NCBI RefSeq assembly: GCF_029223545.1
Contig: NZ_CP097870.1
Coordinates: 3,534,001-3,598,000 of the forward strand
Source: Thauera sp. GDN1
GTDB taxonomy: Bacteria > Pseudomonadota > Gammaproteobacteria > Burkholderiales > Rhodocyclaceae
Reading direction: 5' to 3'
Length of the DNA stretch: 64,000 bases
Shown here: piece by piece, positions 27,253 through 35,334 of the stretch
Layout of the letters: each line of letters starts with the position of its first letter
Numbering within the stretch: the stretch's first letter is position 1
The notes under the pieces: model-generated
Seen by the model: the letters and a program-made list of their open reading frames with translations, nothing else
What the model was told of the DNA's origin: nothing
Databases searched by the model: none
Position numbers and translations under genes: made by a program

Positions 27253-27339
27253 ATGAACAGCCAGCGCGAGGGGCGCAGCGGCGTGGTACCCGGCCTGTGG
27301 GAATCGATCACACCTGCCTACGGGAGCAAGAAACCATGA
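27253..27339 (+). CDS. possible 28-codon leader ORF ending on the nosZ start codon
   Basis: An ATG at 27253 opens a 28-residue frame (MNSQREGRSGVVPGLW and 12 more residues) whose TGA overlaps the nosZ ATG as ATGA. It lies inside the predicted nosZ leader transcript. Its own ribosome site is weak (GGAAC), and short frames like this are common by chance in GC-rich DNA. If translated, it would couple or attenuate nosZ translation. No similarity is recognised. Confidence 0.25.
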   Translation: MNSQREGRSGVVPGLWESITPAYGSKKP

Positions 27340-29294
27340 ACGACGCAAAAATGAACCAGGTCGACGCCATGCCCGACCCGAGCCGCCGCAAGTTCCTGAA
27401 CACCGCGGCGCTTGCCGGCCTTGCCGGCGCCGGCCTGTCGGTCGGCCTGTCCGCGTGCAACAAGGAATCCGCTCCCGCTCCGGCCGCTGCACCGGCTGCC
27501 GCGCCCGCTCCGGCACCCGCCGCGGCGCACGCCGCCTCCGACCTCAAGCTGCACATGGCACCGGGCGAACTCGACACCTACTACGGCGTGTGGTCCGGCG
27601 GCCACTCCGGTGAATGCCGCGTGCTCGGCCTGCCCTCCGGCCGCGAGATCAAGCGCATCCCGACCTTCAACATCGACTGCATGAGCGGCTGGGGCATCAC
27701 CAACGAGTCGAAGAAGATCATCGGCACCCGCCCCGACGGTCAGCTCAAGTACAAGACCGGCGACACCCACCACGTCCACGGTTCGTACACCGACGGCACC
27801 TACGACGGCAAGTACTTCTGGGTCAACGACAAGATCCACGGCCGCCTCGCCCGCATCCGCGGCGACATCTTCGAGTGCGATGCGATCACCGAGCTGCCCA
27901 ACATCCAGGGCTTCCACGGCATCTTCTCGGACAAGCGCGACCCGGTCGACAAGGCGATCAACCACACCACGCGCGTGTTCTGCGGCAACGAGTTCCACAT
28001 CCCGCAGCCCAACGACGGCCACGACCTGGACGACCCGAGCAAGTACTACTGCCTGTTCACCTGCGTCGACGCCGAGACCATGGAAGTGCGCTGGCAGTGC
28101 AAGGTCGACGGCAACATGGACCTCGTCGCCACCTCGTACGACGGCCGCTTCGCCTGCTCCAACCAGTACAACGTGGAAGGTGGCGCGCGCTACGAGGACA
28201 TGATGTCGGCCGAGATGGACGCCTGCGTGTTCTTCGACGTCGCCCGCATCGAGAAGGCGATCAAGGACGGCAAGTCCTTCACCGTCGGCAACTCCAAGGT
28301 CCCGGTGGTCGACGGCACCAAGGCCGCCAACCCCGATCCGAAGACCGCACTGACCGCCTACGTGCCGGTGCCCAAGAACCCGCACGGCGTCAACGCCAGC
28401 CCGGACGGCAAGTACATGATCTGCTCGGGCAAGCTGTCGCCCACCTGCACGGTCATCGAGGTCGCCAAGGTCGCCGACTTCTTCGACGGCAAGCTCGACG
28501 ACGTCCGCAAGGCGGTGGTCGCCGAAGTCGAAGTCGGCCTCGGCCCCCTGCACACCACCTACGACGGCCGCGGCAACGCCTTCACGACGCTGTTCCTGGA
28601 CAGCCAGATCGTCAAGTGGAACATCGACGCCGCGATCAAGTTCCACAATGGCGACAAGGCCGTGCAGTACGTGGTCGACCGCATCGACGTGCATTACCAG
28701 CCGGGCCACATCAGCGCCAACATGGGCGAAACCAAGGAAGCCAGCGGCCAGTTCCTGGCGGTGGGCTGCAAGTTCTCGAAGGACCGCTTCCTGCCGGTCG
28801 GCCCGATGCACCCGGAAAACGAGCAGCTGATCGACATCCGCGGCGAGAAGATGGTGCTGCTGGCCGACCACCCGGTGCATCCGGAGCCGCACGACTTCAT
28901 CATCGTCAACCGCGACATCATCAAGACCAAGCAGGTCGGCACGCTCGACGCCCACCCGCTCGCGGTCAAGGATGCCAAGGAATCGGGCGTGTTCCGCGAC
29001 GGCAACAAGGTCACGGTGAAGATCGCTTCCCTGGCGCCGGCCTACACCCTGCGCGAGTTCGAGCTCAAGGTCGGCGACGAGGTCACGCTGATCCTGACCA
29101 ACCTCGACAAGGTGGAAGACCTGTCGCACGGCTTCGCGATTCCGAAGTACGACATCAACTTCGTGGTGAACCCGCAGGAGACCAAGTCGGTCACCTTCAA
29201 GGCCGACAAGCCGGGCGTGTTCTGGTGCTACTGCACGCACTTCTGCCACGCGCTGCACCTGGAGATGCGTTCGCGCATGATCGTGCGCCCGTAA
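27336..29294 (+). CDS. nosZ: nitrous oxide reductase, atypical Tat/lipobox form
   Basis: Reduces N2O to N2 in the periplasm, the last step of denitrification. The 652 residues start with a Tat motif (SRRKFLN, 16-22). Unlike the usual signal it ends in a lipobox (LSAC, C41), followed by an Ala/Pro linker to about residue 68. All seven CuZ histidines are present: H145, H146, H194, H350, H406, H458 and H519. CuA ligands are H598, C633, C637, H641 and M644. The CuA loop reads CTHFCHALHLEM, so the usual Trp (carbonyl ligand) is His635, and an extra Cys (C631) is adjacent. Sixteen Cys in total is high for NosZ. The ATG at 27336 has GGGAG about 10 bases before it. A terminator follows at 29338, so it is a single-gene unit. 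Confidence 0.95.
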   Translation: MNDAKMNQVDAMPDPSRRKFLNTAALAGLAGAGLSVGLSACNKESAPAPAAAPAAAPAPAPAAAHAASDLKLHMAPGELDTYYGVWSGGHSGECRVLGLPSGREIKRIPTFNIDCMSGWGITNESKKIIGTRPDGQLKYKTGDTHHVHGSYTDGTYDGKYFWVNDKIHGRLARIRGDIFECDAITELPNIQGFHGIFSDKRDPVDKAINHTTRVFCGNEFHIPQPNDGHDLDDPSKYYCLFTCVDAETMEVRWQCKVDGNMDLVATSYDGRFACSNQYNVEGGARYEDMMSAEMDACVFFDVARIEKAIKDGKSFTVGNSKVPVVDGTKAANPDPKTALTAYVPVPKNPHGVNASPDGKYMICSGKLSPTCTVIEVAKVADFFDGKLDDVRKAVVAEVEVGLGPLHTTYDGRGNAFTTLFLDSQIVKWNIDAAIKFHNGDKAVQYVVDRIDVHYQPGHISANMGETKEASGQFLAVGCKFSKDRFLPVGPMHPENEQLIDIRGEKMVLLADHPVHPEPHDFIIVNRDIIKTKQVGTLDAHPLAVKDAKESGVFRDGNKVTVKIASLAPAYTLREFELKVGDEVTLILTNLDKVEDLSHGFAIPKYDINFVVNPQETKSVTFKADKPGVFWCYCTHFCHALHLEMRSRMIVRP

Positions 29295-29337
29295 CGCGGC
29301 ACCGCATCGCGCCAGCAGAAAGCGGCGTCGTCTGAAG

Positions 29338-29370
29338 ATCGAGGGGCGCAAGCCCCTCGATTGCTTTTTT
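29338..29370 (+). terminator. strong intrinsic terminator after nosZ
   Basis: Perfect 10-bp stem ATCGAGGGGC/GCCCCTCGAT with a GCAA tetraloop (29348-29351), followed by TGCTTTTTT. It isolates the nosZ transcript from nosR. Confidence 0.9.
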
Positions 29371-29411
29371 CCGCCGGCGATGCCCGGTCACCGGATGCGG
29401 GCCTTCACCCC

Positions 29412-29461
29412 GCGACAATTTGACGCTGGACAAATACACGTCGGCCGTCGCCGCCTAAACT
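29412..29461 (+). promoter_or_regulatory. nosR promoter region: RegR-like box, weak FNR-like box, -10
   Basis: GCGACAATTTGACGC at 29412-29426 fits the RegR box GNGRCRTTNNGNCGC in 10 of 11 informative positions. It overlaps a weak FNR-like sequence, TTGAC-GCTG-GACAA (29420-29433, 7 of 10). A TAAACT hexamer at 29456-29461 would put the start near 29468 and the FNR-like centre near -41.5. GACAA at 29414 and GACAAAT at 29429 repeat the 15-base spacing seen before nosZ. Function is inferred from pattern and position only. Confidence 0.5.
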
Positions 29462-29489
29462 CCATCGTGATTTACTAATGGAGCGCCTC

Positions 29490-31667
29490 ATGAAGCCCCT
29501 CTCCGCCCTGCGGGGCATTGCGATGGCGGCGATCCTCGCCACCGCTTCCCTGCTGTCCCCGGTCGCCTCGGCACAAACCGCCTACGAGGCCCCGCTGCCA
29601 GCGGACATCAACACCAACCCCGATCTCTGTGCCAACCTCCCCTGCAAGGAGGTGCTGCCGGGTGCCGACAGCTTCTCCGAACGCAAGGGGAAGCCCACCT
29701 ACGTCGAGGCCTACCGCAACGAAGGCGGCCAGAAGTCGCTCGCCGGCTACGTCTTCCTGTCCACCGACATCGTCGACATCCCCGCCTATTCGGGCAAGCC
29801 GGTGATCACGCTGATCGGCATGGACACCAAGGGCATCATCACCGGCACCAAGATCCTGCGTCACAGCGAACCGATCCTGCTGCTCGGCATCCCCGAGAGC
29901 GTGCTGACCAAGTTCGTGAACCAGTATCTCGGCAAGTTCGTCGGCGACAAGATCGAGATCGGCAAGTCGCGCGAGGGCGAGGGCGTCATCGGCCTGGACG
30001 CGATCACCGGTGCCACCGTCACCGTGATCGCGCAGAACCAGGTGATCATGCGTTCGGGCGTGGCGATCGCCCGCCAGGTCGGCATCCTCAAGGTGGAACC
30101 CAAGCCGGCGATCAAGTTCTCCGCGGTCGATGAAAAGCTGAGCTGGGAGCAGCTGGTCAAGGAAGGCAGCGTGCGCCGCCTGACCGTGAAGCCCGAGCAG
30201 CTGGGCATGCCGCGCGGGCCGCAGCCCTACGTCGACATGTACTACGGCTACCTGAACACGCCGACGGTGGGCCGCAGCATCCTCGGCGACAACGGCTACA
30301 GGAGCCTGATGTCCTCGCTCAAGCCGCACGAGAACGCGATCTTCATCGTCTCCAACGGTACCGACTCGTTCAAGGGCTCGGGCTTCGTGCGCGGCGGCAT
30401 CTACGACCGCGTGCAGGTCGGCCAGGACATGGACGCCTACACCTTCCGCGACCTCGACTACCTCAACCTGTGGGGCGTGAAGGCCGAAGGCGCGCCGAGC
30501 TACAAGGAATCGGCGATCTTCATCATCCGCGACGCCGGCTTCAGCGCGGCCTACCCGTGGAACCTGGTGTTCCTGGCGAACAAGCTCGACCGCGAGACCG
30601 GCCACCGCGACTTCGTCAGCTTCAGCGACGAGTACTGGGTGCTCGACCGCTACATGGAAGGCGGGCGGCCGAAGGTGGTCAAGCCCGACGCGCCGTGGGT
30701 GAAGGTGTGGAAGTCGCGCGTGCTCGAGATCGTGCTGTTCTCCGCGCTGCTGATCGCCGTGGCGGTCGTCTATGCCAATCGCGACGCGCTGACCCGGCGC
30801 TCGACGCGCAAGAACAAGTGGCCGGTCAACGCCTTCAAATACACCTTCTGGGTCATCAGCATCGGCTTTGTCGGCTTTGGCCTGCTCGCCCAGCCCTCGA
30901 TCACCCAGGTGCTGACCTGGTTCCATTCGCTGCTGTTCCAGTGGCAGTGGGAACTCTTCCTCACCGACCCCTTCATCTTCCTGTTCTGGATCTTCATCAT
31001 CCTGACCACCTTCGTGTGGGGCCGCGGCCTGTTCTGCGGCTGGATGTGCCCCTTCGGCTCGCTCTCCGAGCTGATCTACAAGGTGGCCGGCGCCATCGGC
31101 CTCAAGCGCTTCCAGTTCGCCCTGCCGATGAAGTGGCACAACCGCCTGAAGTGGGTGAAGTACGCGGTGTTCTTCGGCCTGCTCGCGGTGTCGGTGTTCT
31201 CGATGGGCCTGGCGGAGATGCTCGCCGAGGTGGAGCCGTTCAAGACCACCTTCCTCGTCGGCATGTTCAACCGCGCCTGGCCCTACACCCTGTTCGTCGC
31301 GGTGCTGCTCGGCCTGTCGATCTTCATCGAGCGGCCGTTCTGCAAGTACCTGTGTCCGCTCGGCGCCTCGCTCGCGATGCCGTCGACCTTCCGCTGGTTC
31401 GGCCTCAAGCGCAAGCAGGAATGCAACAGCTGCAAGGCCTGCGCGGTGGGTTGTGGTTCGCTCGCGATCGACGAGCATGGCCGCATCGACCATCGCGAGT
31501 GCATGCACTGCCTCGACTGCATGGTGCTCTACACCGACGAGCACGCCTGCCCGCCGCTGGCGCAGGAGCGCAAGCGGCGCACCAAGGCCGGCCTGCCGCT
31601 GACCCCGATCGGCGCGGACGGCTACTACATTCCGATCAAGCCGATGCCGGCCGCACCCCGGACCTGA
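29490..31667 (+). CDS. nosR: NosR membrane iron-sulfur flavoprotein
   Basis: A 725-residue polytopic protein needed for nos expression and for electron supply to NosZ. In order: a signal sequence (to about residue 28); a periplasmic FMN-binding domain with covalent-flavin motif DAITGATVT at 170-178; then membrane helices from about 413 on. CGWMCP (516-521) and CKYLCP (618-623) are the NapH-like motifs. A C-terminal ferredoxin domain holds C645, C648, C651, C655, then C671, C674, C677 and C687. The length equals that of Pseudomonas NosR. Start: ATG at 29490 has GGAG at a good distance; the ATG at 29478 has none. Here nosR follows nosZ instead of preceding it. Confidence 0.95.
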   Translation: MKPLSALRGIAMAAILATASLLSPVASAQTAYEAPLPADINTNPDLCANLPCKEVLPGADSFSERKGKPTYVEAYRNEGGQKSLAGYVFLSTDIVDIPAYSGKPVITLIGMDTKGIITGTKILRHSEPILLLGIPESVLTKFVNQYLGKFVGDKIEIGKSREGEGVIGLDAITGATVTVIAQNQVIMRSGVAIARQVGILKVEPKPAIKFSAVDEKLSWEQLVKEGSVRRLTVKPEQLGMPRGPQPYVDMYYGYLNTPTVGRSILGDNGYRSLMSSLKPHENAIFIVSNGTDSFKGSGFVRGGIYDRVQVGQDMDAYTFRDLDYLNLWGVKAEGAPSYKESAIFIIRDAGFSAAYPWNLVFLANKLDRETGHRDFVSFSDEYWVLDRYMEGGRPKVVKPDAPWVKVWKSRVLEIVLFSALLIAVAVVYANRDALTRRSTRKNKWPVNAFKYTFWVISIGFVGFGLLAQPSITQVLTWFHSLLFQWQWELFLTDPFIFLFWIFIILTTFVWGRGLFCGWMCPFGSLSELIYKVAGAIGLKRFQFALPMKWHNRLKWVKYAVFFGLLAVSVFSMGLAEMLAEVEPFKTTFLVGMFNRAWPYTLFVAVLLGLSIFIERPFCKYLCPLGASLAMPSTFRWFGLKRKQECNSCKACAVGCGSLAIDEHGRIDHRECMHCLDCMVLYTDEHACPPLAQERKRRTKAGLPLTPIGADGYYIPIKPMPAAPRT

Positions 31668-31695
31668 GCACCGACTTTCCGCAGAGGAGCGCATC

Positions 31696-32118
31696 ATGAT
31701 CGACCCCCGCAGCATGACCGAACCGGTGACCCCGCCCTATGCTGGCGGCGGCGTGGCGCGAATCGGCGCCGAGATCTGGGATCACCTGTGGCCCTGGAGC
31801 CGCAGCGGCTTCCAGCGCCAGCGCGCGATCCAGGCCGCCGGCCTGGCGCTCGCGCTCGCCGCCACCGTGGCCTGGGTGCTGGCGGCGATGGGCAACCTGA
31901 CCCCGGCTGCGATCATCGGCTGGTGGTTCGGCTGGAGCGTGTTCGAGGTCGTGGTGCGTCTCGGCTCCAAGCCCTACGTCAAGGAGGGCCCGTGGTGGGG
32001 CCAGCGCTATCGCCGGGCGAGCGTGATGGACATGATCTGCTACGTCGGCTTCAAGAACCTGCTGATCGGCGCCGCGCTGTTCCTCGGCCTCAAGAGCCTC
32101 GGTATGCTTGTCGTCTGA
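31696..32118 (+). CDS. uncharacterised membrane protein in the nosR transcript
   Basis: A 140-residue protein that I do not recognise. It has three hydrophobic segments: AAGLALALAATVAWVLAAMG, IIGWWFGWSVFEVVV and YVGFKNLLIGAALFLGLKSL. Between them are Trp-rich and basic stretches (WDHLWPWSR, GPWWGQRYRR). It starts 28 bp after nosR with a strong GAGGAG ribosome site, and a terminator follows at once. It therefore belongs to a nosR operon and may assist NosR or electron input, but this is inferred only from position. Confidence 0.75.
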   Translation: MIDPRSMTEPVTPPYAGGGVARIGAEIWDHLWPWSRSGFQRQRAIQAAGLALALAATVAWVLAAMGNLTPAAIIGWWFGWSVFEVVVRLGSKPYVKEGPWWGQRYRRASVMDMICYVGFKNLLIGAALFLGLKSLGMLVV

Positions 32119-32142
32119 CCACGCCGGCAGCACCCGCCAGAG

Positions 32143-32174
32143 GACGCGCCGCCCACCGGGCGGCGCGTCGTTTT
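32143..32174 (+). terminator. intrinsic terminator ending the nosR transcript
   Basis: Perfect 12-bp stem GACGCGCCGCCC/GGGCGGCGCGTC with an ACC loop, followed by GTTTT. It lies between the nosR-linked membrane protein gene and the nosD promoter. Confidence 0.85.
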
Positions 32175-32198
32175 GAGCGCCCGTGCCGCCGCCCCTGC

Positions 32199-32240
32199 TT
32201 CACCTAAATCAAGTCGTACTGCGGCATTCGGCCGCATACT
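32199..32240 (+). promoter_or_regulatory. nosD promoter: FNR-like box, RegR/RegA-like box and -10
   Basis: TTCAC-CTAA-ATCAA (32199-32212) matches the FNR/DNR box in 8 of 10 positions. GCGGCATTCGGCCGC (32221-32235) fits the RegR box GNGRCRTTNNGNCGC at every informative position and also resembles the RegA pattern GCGGC-N5-GTCGC. CATACT (32235-32240) can be the -10 and puts the start near 32247, with the FNR centre at about -41.5. The two box centres are 22.5 bases apart. The cytochrome c promoter at 37777-37818 repeats this layout. Confidence 0.6.
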
Positions 32241-32269
32241 TCGGGCTACCCTCAACTGCGACCGAATCG

Positions 32270-33556
32270 ATGTCCTTCATACACACGTTCTGCCGACTGA
32301 CCGCTGCACTCGCGCTGGGAGCGGGACTGGCGGCGCCGGCCGGAGCAGCGACGTGGCGTGTGCAGCCCGGCGAATCCATCCAGGCCACCATCGACCGCGC
32401 GGCCCCCGGCGACGTGATCGAGATCGAGCGCGCGCGCTATTTCGGCCACCTGCTGGTCGACAAGCCGCTGACCCTGCGCGGCCTCGACCGCCCGACGATC
32501 GACGGCGAGCTGAAGGAAAACACCATCAGCGTGAAGGCCGAGAACGTCACGATCGAGGGCCTGATCGTCACCAACTCGGGCGGCGACACGCTGTACCAGC
32601 ACGCCGGCGTCTATATCTACCCCGGCTCGCACAAGGCGGTGGTGCGCAACTGCGACTTCTCCTACACCCTGTTCGGGCTGTGGATCGAGAAGGCCAACGA
32701 CGTGCTGATCGAGAACAACCTCATCACCGGCAAGCGCGACTTCGACTCGCCCAAGCGCGGCAACGGCATCCAGCTCTACAACACCCAGCGCGCGCGCATC
32801 ATCGGCAACAACGTCAGCTTCGTGCGCGACGCGATCTACGTCGACGTCTCCCACGACGCGATCTTCCGCGGCAACAAGCTGCACCACAGCCGCTACGGCA
32901 CGCACTACATGACCTCCTACCGCAACGTCTGGGAGGACAACGAGACCTGGTACAACCGCGGCGGCCTGGCGCTGATGGAAGTGCGCGACCAGGTCGTGCG
33001 CAACAACCGCGCGTGGGGCAACTCCGATCACGGCATCATGCTGCGCACGATCCAGGACGCGGTGATCGAGAACAACATCGTCGCCGGCAACCAGCGCGGC
33101 TTCTTCATCTATGACGCCGAATACAACGAGCTGCGCGGTAACCGGATCATCGACAACGTCGTCGGCATCCACCTGTGGGCGGGCTCGAAGAACAACAAGG
33201 TCGAGCGCAACGACTTCATCGCCAACCGCGAGCAGATCCGCTACGTCGCCGCGCGCGACATGATCTGGGGCGAGCAGGAAGGCAACCACTGGAGCAACTA
33301 CCTGGGCTGGGATCGCAACGGCGACGGCATCGGCGACGTCCAGTACGAGGCCAACGACCTCGTCGACCGCCTGACCTGGCGCCATCCGATGATGAAGCTG
33401 CTGCTCGGCAGCCCGGCCATCCAGACCCTGCGCATGGTGGCCCAGCAGTTCCCGCTGCTGCGTGCGCCCAGCATCGTGGACCCCAACCCGCGCATGGAAC
33501 CGAACAACCCTGACTGGAGCCAATGGCGTGGCAGATATTTCCCCCGCTCAGAATGA
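32270..33556 (+). CDS. nosD: NosD, periplasmic copper-site maturation protein
   Basis: A 428-residue exported protein with a cleavable signal (LTAALALGAGLAAPAGAA) and a right-handed beta-helix built from CASH/PbH1-type repeats (for example GVYIYPGSHKAVVRNCDF, NDVLIENNLITGKRDF and NRIIDNVVGIHLWAG). NosD works with the NosFY ABC transporter to deliver sulfide and copper for CuZ assembly. It contains the family Trp/Asn-rich NHWSNYLGWDRNGDG segment near residue 345. The end overlaps the nosF start by 29 bases. Confidence 0.95.
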   Translation: MSFIHTFCRLTAALALGAGLAAPAGAATWRVQPGESIQATIDRAAPGDVIEIERARYFGHLLVDKPLTLRGLDRPTIDGELKENTISVKAENVTIEGLIVTNSGGDTLYQHAGVYIYPGSHKAVVRNCDFSYTLFGLWIEKANDVLIENNLITGKRDFDSPKRGNGIQLYNTQRARIIGNNVSFVRDAIYVDVSHDAIFRGNKLHHSRYGTHYMTSYRNVWEDNETWYNRGGLALMEVRDQVVRNNRAWGNSDHGIMLRTIQDAVIENNIVAGNQRGFFIYDAEYNELRGNRIIDNVVGIHLWAGSKNNKVERNDFIANREQIRYVAARDMIWGEQEGNHWSNYLGWDRNGDGIGDVQYEANDLVDRLTWRHPMMKLLLGSPAIQTLRMVAQQFPLLRAPSIVDPNPRMEPNNPDWSQWRGRYFPRSE

Positions 33557-34469
33557 CGCCGGCGCACCGGTGATCGTCGCCCGCGGCGTTCGCAAGCACT
33601 ACGGCCCCATCCACGCCGTCGATGGCGTGGACCTCGAGGTCCGCAGCGGCGAACTGTTCGGCCTCATCGGCCACAACGGCGCGGGCAAGAGCACCATGTT
33701 CAAGATGATGCTGGGGCTGATCCCGCAGACCGCTGGCGAGATCCGCATCGACGGCGCCCCGGTGCCGGGCAGCGACTTCCGCACGGTACGGCGCAAGGTC
33801 GGCTACCTGCCCGAGAACGTCGTGCTCTACGACAACCTCACCGGCGCCGAGACGCTGGACTTCTTCGCCCGCCTGAAGGGCGTGTCGCCGGCGAACAACG
33901 CCGCGCTGCTCGAGCGCGTCGGCCTGATGCACGCGGCCCGGCGCCGCGTGCGCGAATACTCCAAGGGCATGCGCCAGCGCCTCGGCTTCGCCCAGGCCCT
34001 GCTCGGCAAGCCGCGCATCCTGTTTCTCGACGAGCCCACCACCGGCCTCGACCCGGAGGCGATCCGCGGCTTCTACGCCATCCTGCGGCAGTTGAAGAGC
34101 GAGGGCGTGACCATGGTGATCACCTCGCACATCCTGGCCGAGATCCAGGAGCGGGTGGACCGGCTGGCGATCATGGCCGCCGGCAAGGTGCAGGCCACCG
34201 GCACGGTGCAGGCCCTGCGCGAGCAGATGGACCTGCCGCTGTGGTTCGACGTCCGCGTCGCGCCGGAGGACTTCGAGTCGGTGCGCAACGTGCTCGCCGA
34301 CCTGCCGGTGGGCGCGGTCGAGGCCCGCGACGGCCACATCGCGGTGCAGTGCGCGCGCGACGCCAAGATGACGGTGATCGCCGCGCTCGCCACCCTCAAC
34401 GGCAAGGTGCGCGACCTCACGGTGCGCGAGCCTTCCCTCGAAGACGTGTTCTTCGGCTTTTCCGACTGA
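33528..34469 (+). CDS. nosF: NosF, ABC transporter ATPase
   Basis: A 313-residue ATPase that pairs with NosY to energise NosD for NosZ maturation. Walker A is GHNGAGKS at residues 48-55, the signature is YSKGMRQRLG, Walker B is ILFLDEPTTGLD and the switch His is in ITSHIL. Start: GTG at 33528, eight bases after GGAG (33516-33519), is chosen because the conserved sequence begins shortly after and no ATG lies between. The start falls inside the end of nosD, so translation is coupled. Confidence 0.93.
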   Translation: MADISPAQNDAGAPVIVARGVRKHYGPIHAVDGVDLEVRSGELFGLIGHNGAGKSTMFKMMLGLIPQTAGEIRIDGAPVPGSDFRTVRRKVGYLPENVVLYDNLTGAETLDFFARLKGVSPANNAALLERVGLMHAARRRVREYSKGMRQRLGFAQALLGKPRILFLDEPTTGLDPEAIRGFYAILRQLKSEGVTMVITSHILAEIQERVDRLAIMAAGKVQATGTVQALREQMDLPLWFDVRVAPEDFESVRNVLADLPVGAVEARDGHIAVQCARDAKMTVIAALATLNGKVRDLTVREPSLEDVFFGFSD

Positions 34470-34479
34470 GAGGCGGACC

Positions 34480-35295
34480 ATGGAGTTTTCGCAAGTCGCC
34501 ACCATCGCCGGCAAGGAGTTCTGGGACCGCATCCGCAACCGCTGGGTGCTGGCCGTGGCGCTGGTGTTCACCGTGTTCGCGCTGTCGATCGCCTACTTCG
34601 GCTCGGCGCAGCAGGGCGCGGTGGGTTTCCGCTCGATCGAGGTCACCATCGCCAGCCTGGTCAGCCTGGTCATCTACCTGATCCCGCTGATCGCGCTGGT
34701 GCTGGGCTTCGACGCCATCGTCGGCGAGCGCGAGCGCGGCTCGCTCGACCTGCTGCTGTCGATGCCGATCACCCGCCTCGAGCTGCTGCTCGGCAAGTAC
34801 CTGGGCCTGGCCGGCGCACTCACCTTCTCCACCGTCGCCGGCTTCGGCCTGGTGGGCGTGGTGCTGGCGTCCCAGCTCGACCTCTCCGCGCTGTTCCACT
34901 ACTTCGGCTTCATGCTCAGCTCGGTGCTGCTCGGCTGCGCCTTCCTCAGCCTGGCGGTGATGCTGTCGGTGTTTGCCGCCGACCGCACCCGCGCCTCCGG
35001 ACTGGCGATCGCGATGTGGTTCTTCTTCGTGCTGATCTTCGACCTGCTGGTGCTCGGCGTGCTGGTCGTGACCGCCGGCCAGTGGGGCGGCGAAGCCCTG
35101 CCCTACGCGCTGCTGCTGAATCCGGCCGACGTCTTCCGCATCCTGAACATCTTCTCGATGGACGATGTCCGCACCCTGTACGGCCTGTCGACCGTGTTCC
35201 CGCCCGCGCTGGCGCAGCCCTGGCTGCTCGGCCTGGTGATGGCGGCATGGATCGCCGGCCCGCTGGCGATCGCGGCGTGGCGCTTCCGCCGCTGA
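34480..35295 (+). CDS. nosY: NosY, ABC transporter permease
   Basis: A 271-residue inner-membrane permease with six predicted helices. The N-terminal VATIAGKEFWDRIRNRWVL and the conserved GERERGSLDLLLSMPITRLELLLGKY coupling segment (about residues 85-110) are typical of NosY. It begins 10 bp after nosF. With NosF and NosD it forms the complex that supplies the CuZ site. Confidence 0.93.
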   Translation: MEFSQVATIAGKEFWDRIRNRWVLAVALVFTVFALSIAYFGSAQQGAVGFRSIEVTIASLVSLVIYLIPLIALVLGFDAIVGERERGSLDLLLSMPITRLELLLGKYLGLAGALTFSTVAGFGLVGVVLASQLDLSALFHYFGFMLSSVLLGCAFLSLAVMLSVFAADRTRASGLAIAMWFFFVLIFDLLVLGVLVVTAGQWGGEALPYALLLNPADVFRILNIFSMDDVRTLYGLSTVFPPALAQPWLLGLVMAAWIAGPLAIAAWRFRR

Positions 35296-35334
35296 TCGCG
35301 CCCACACACTGAACCGGATGGAGTGAGTTTCCCC

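Noticed and set aside
27318..29351. A 677-codon minus-strand frame opposite nosZ
   Set aside because: Antisense shadow of nosZ; its sequence has no family features and it runs through the nosZ terminator.
29475..31715. A 746-codon minus-strand frame opposite nosR
   Set aside because: No recognisable domain, and it mirrors the codon structure of nosR; long antisense frames are expected at this GC content.
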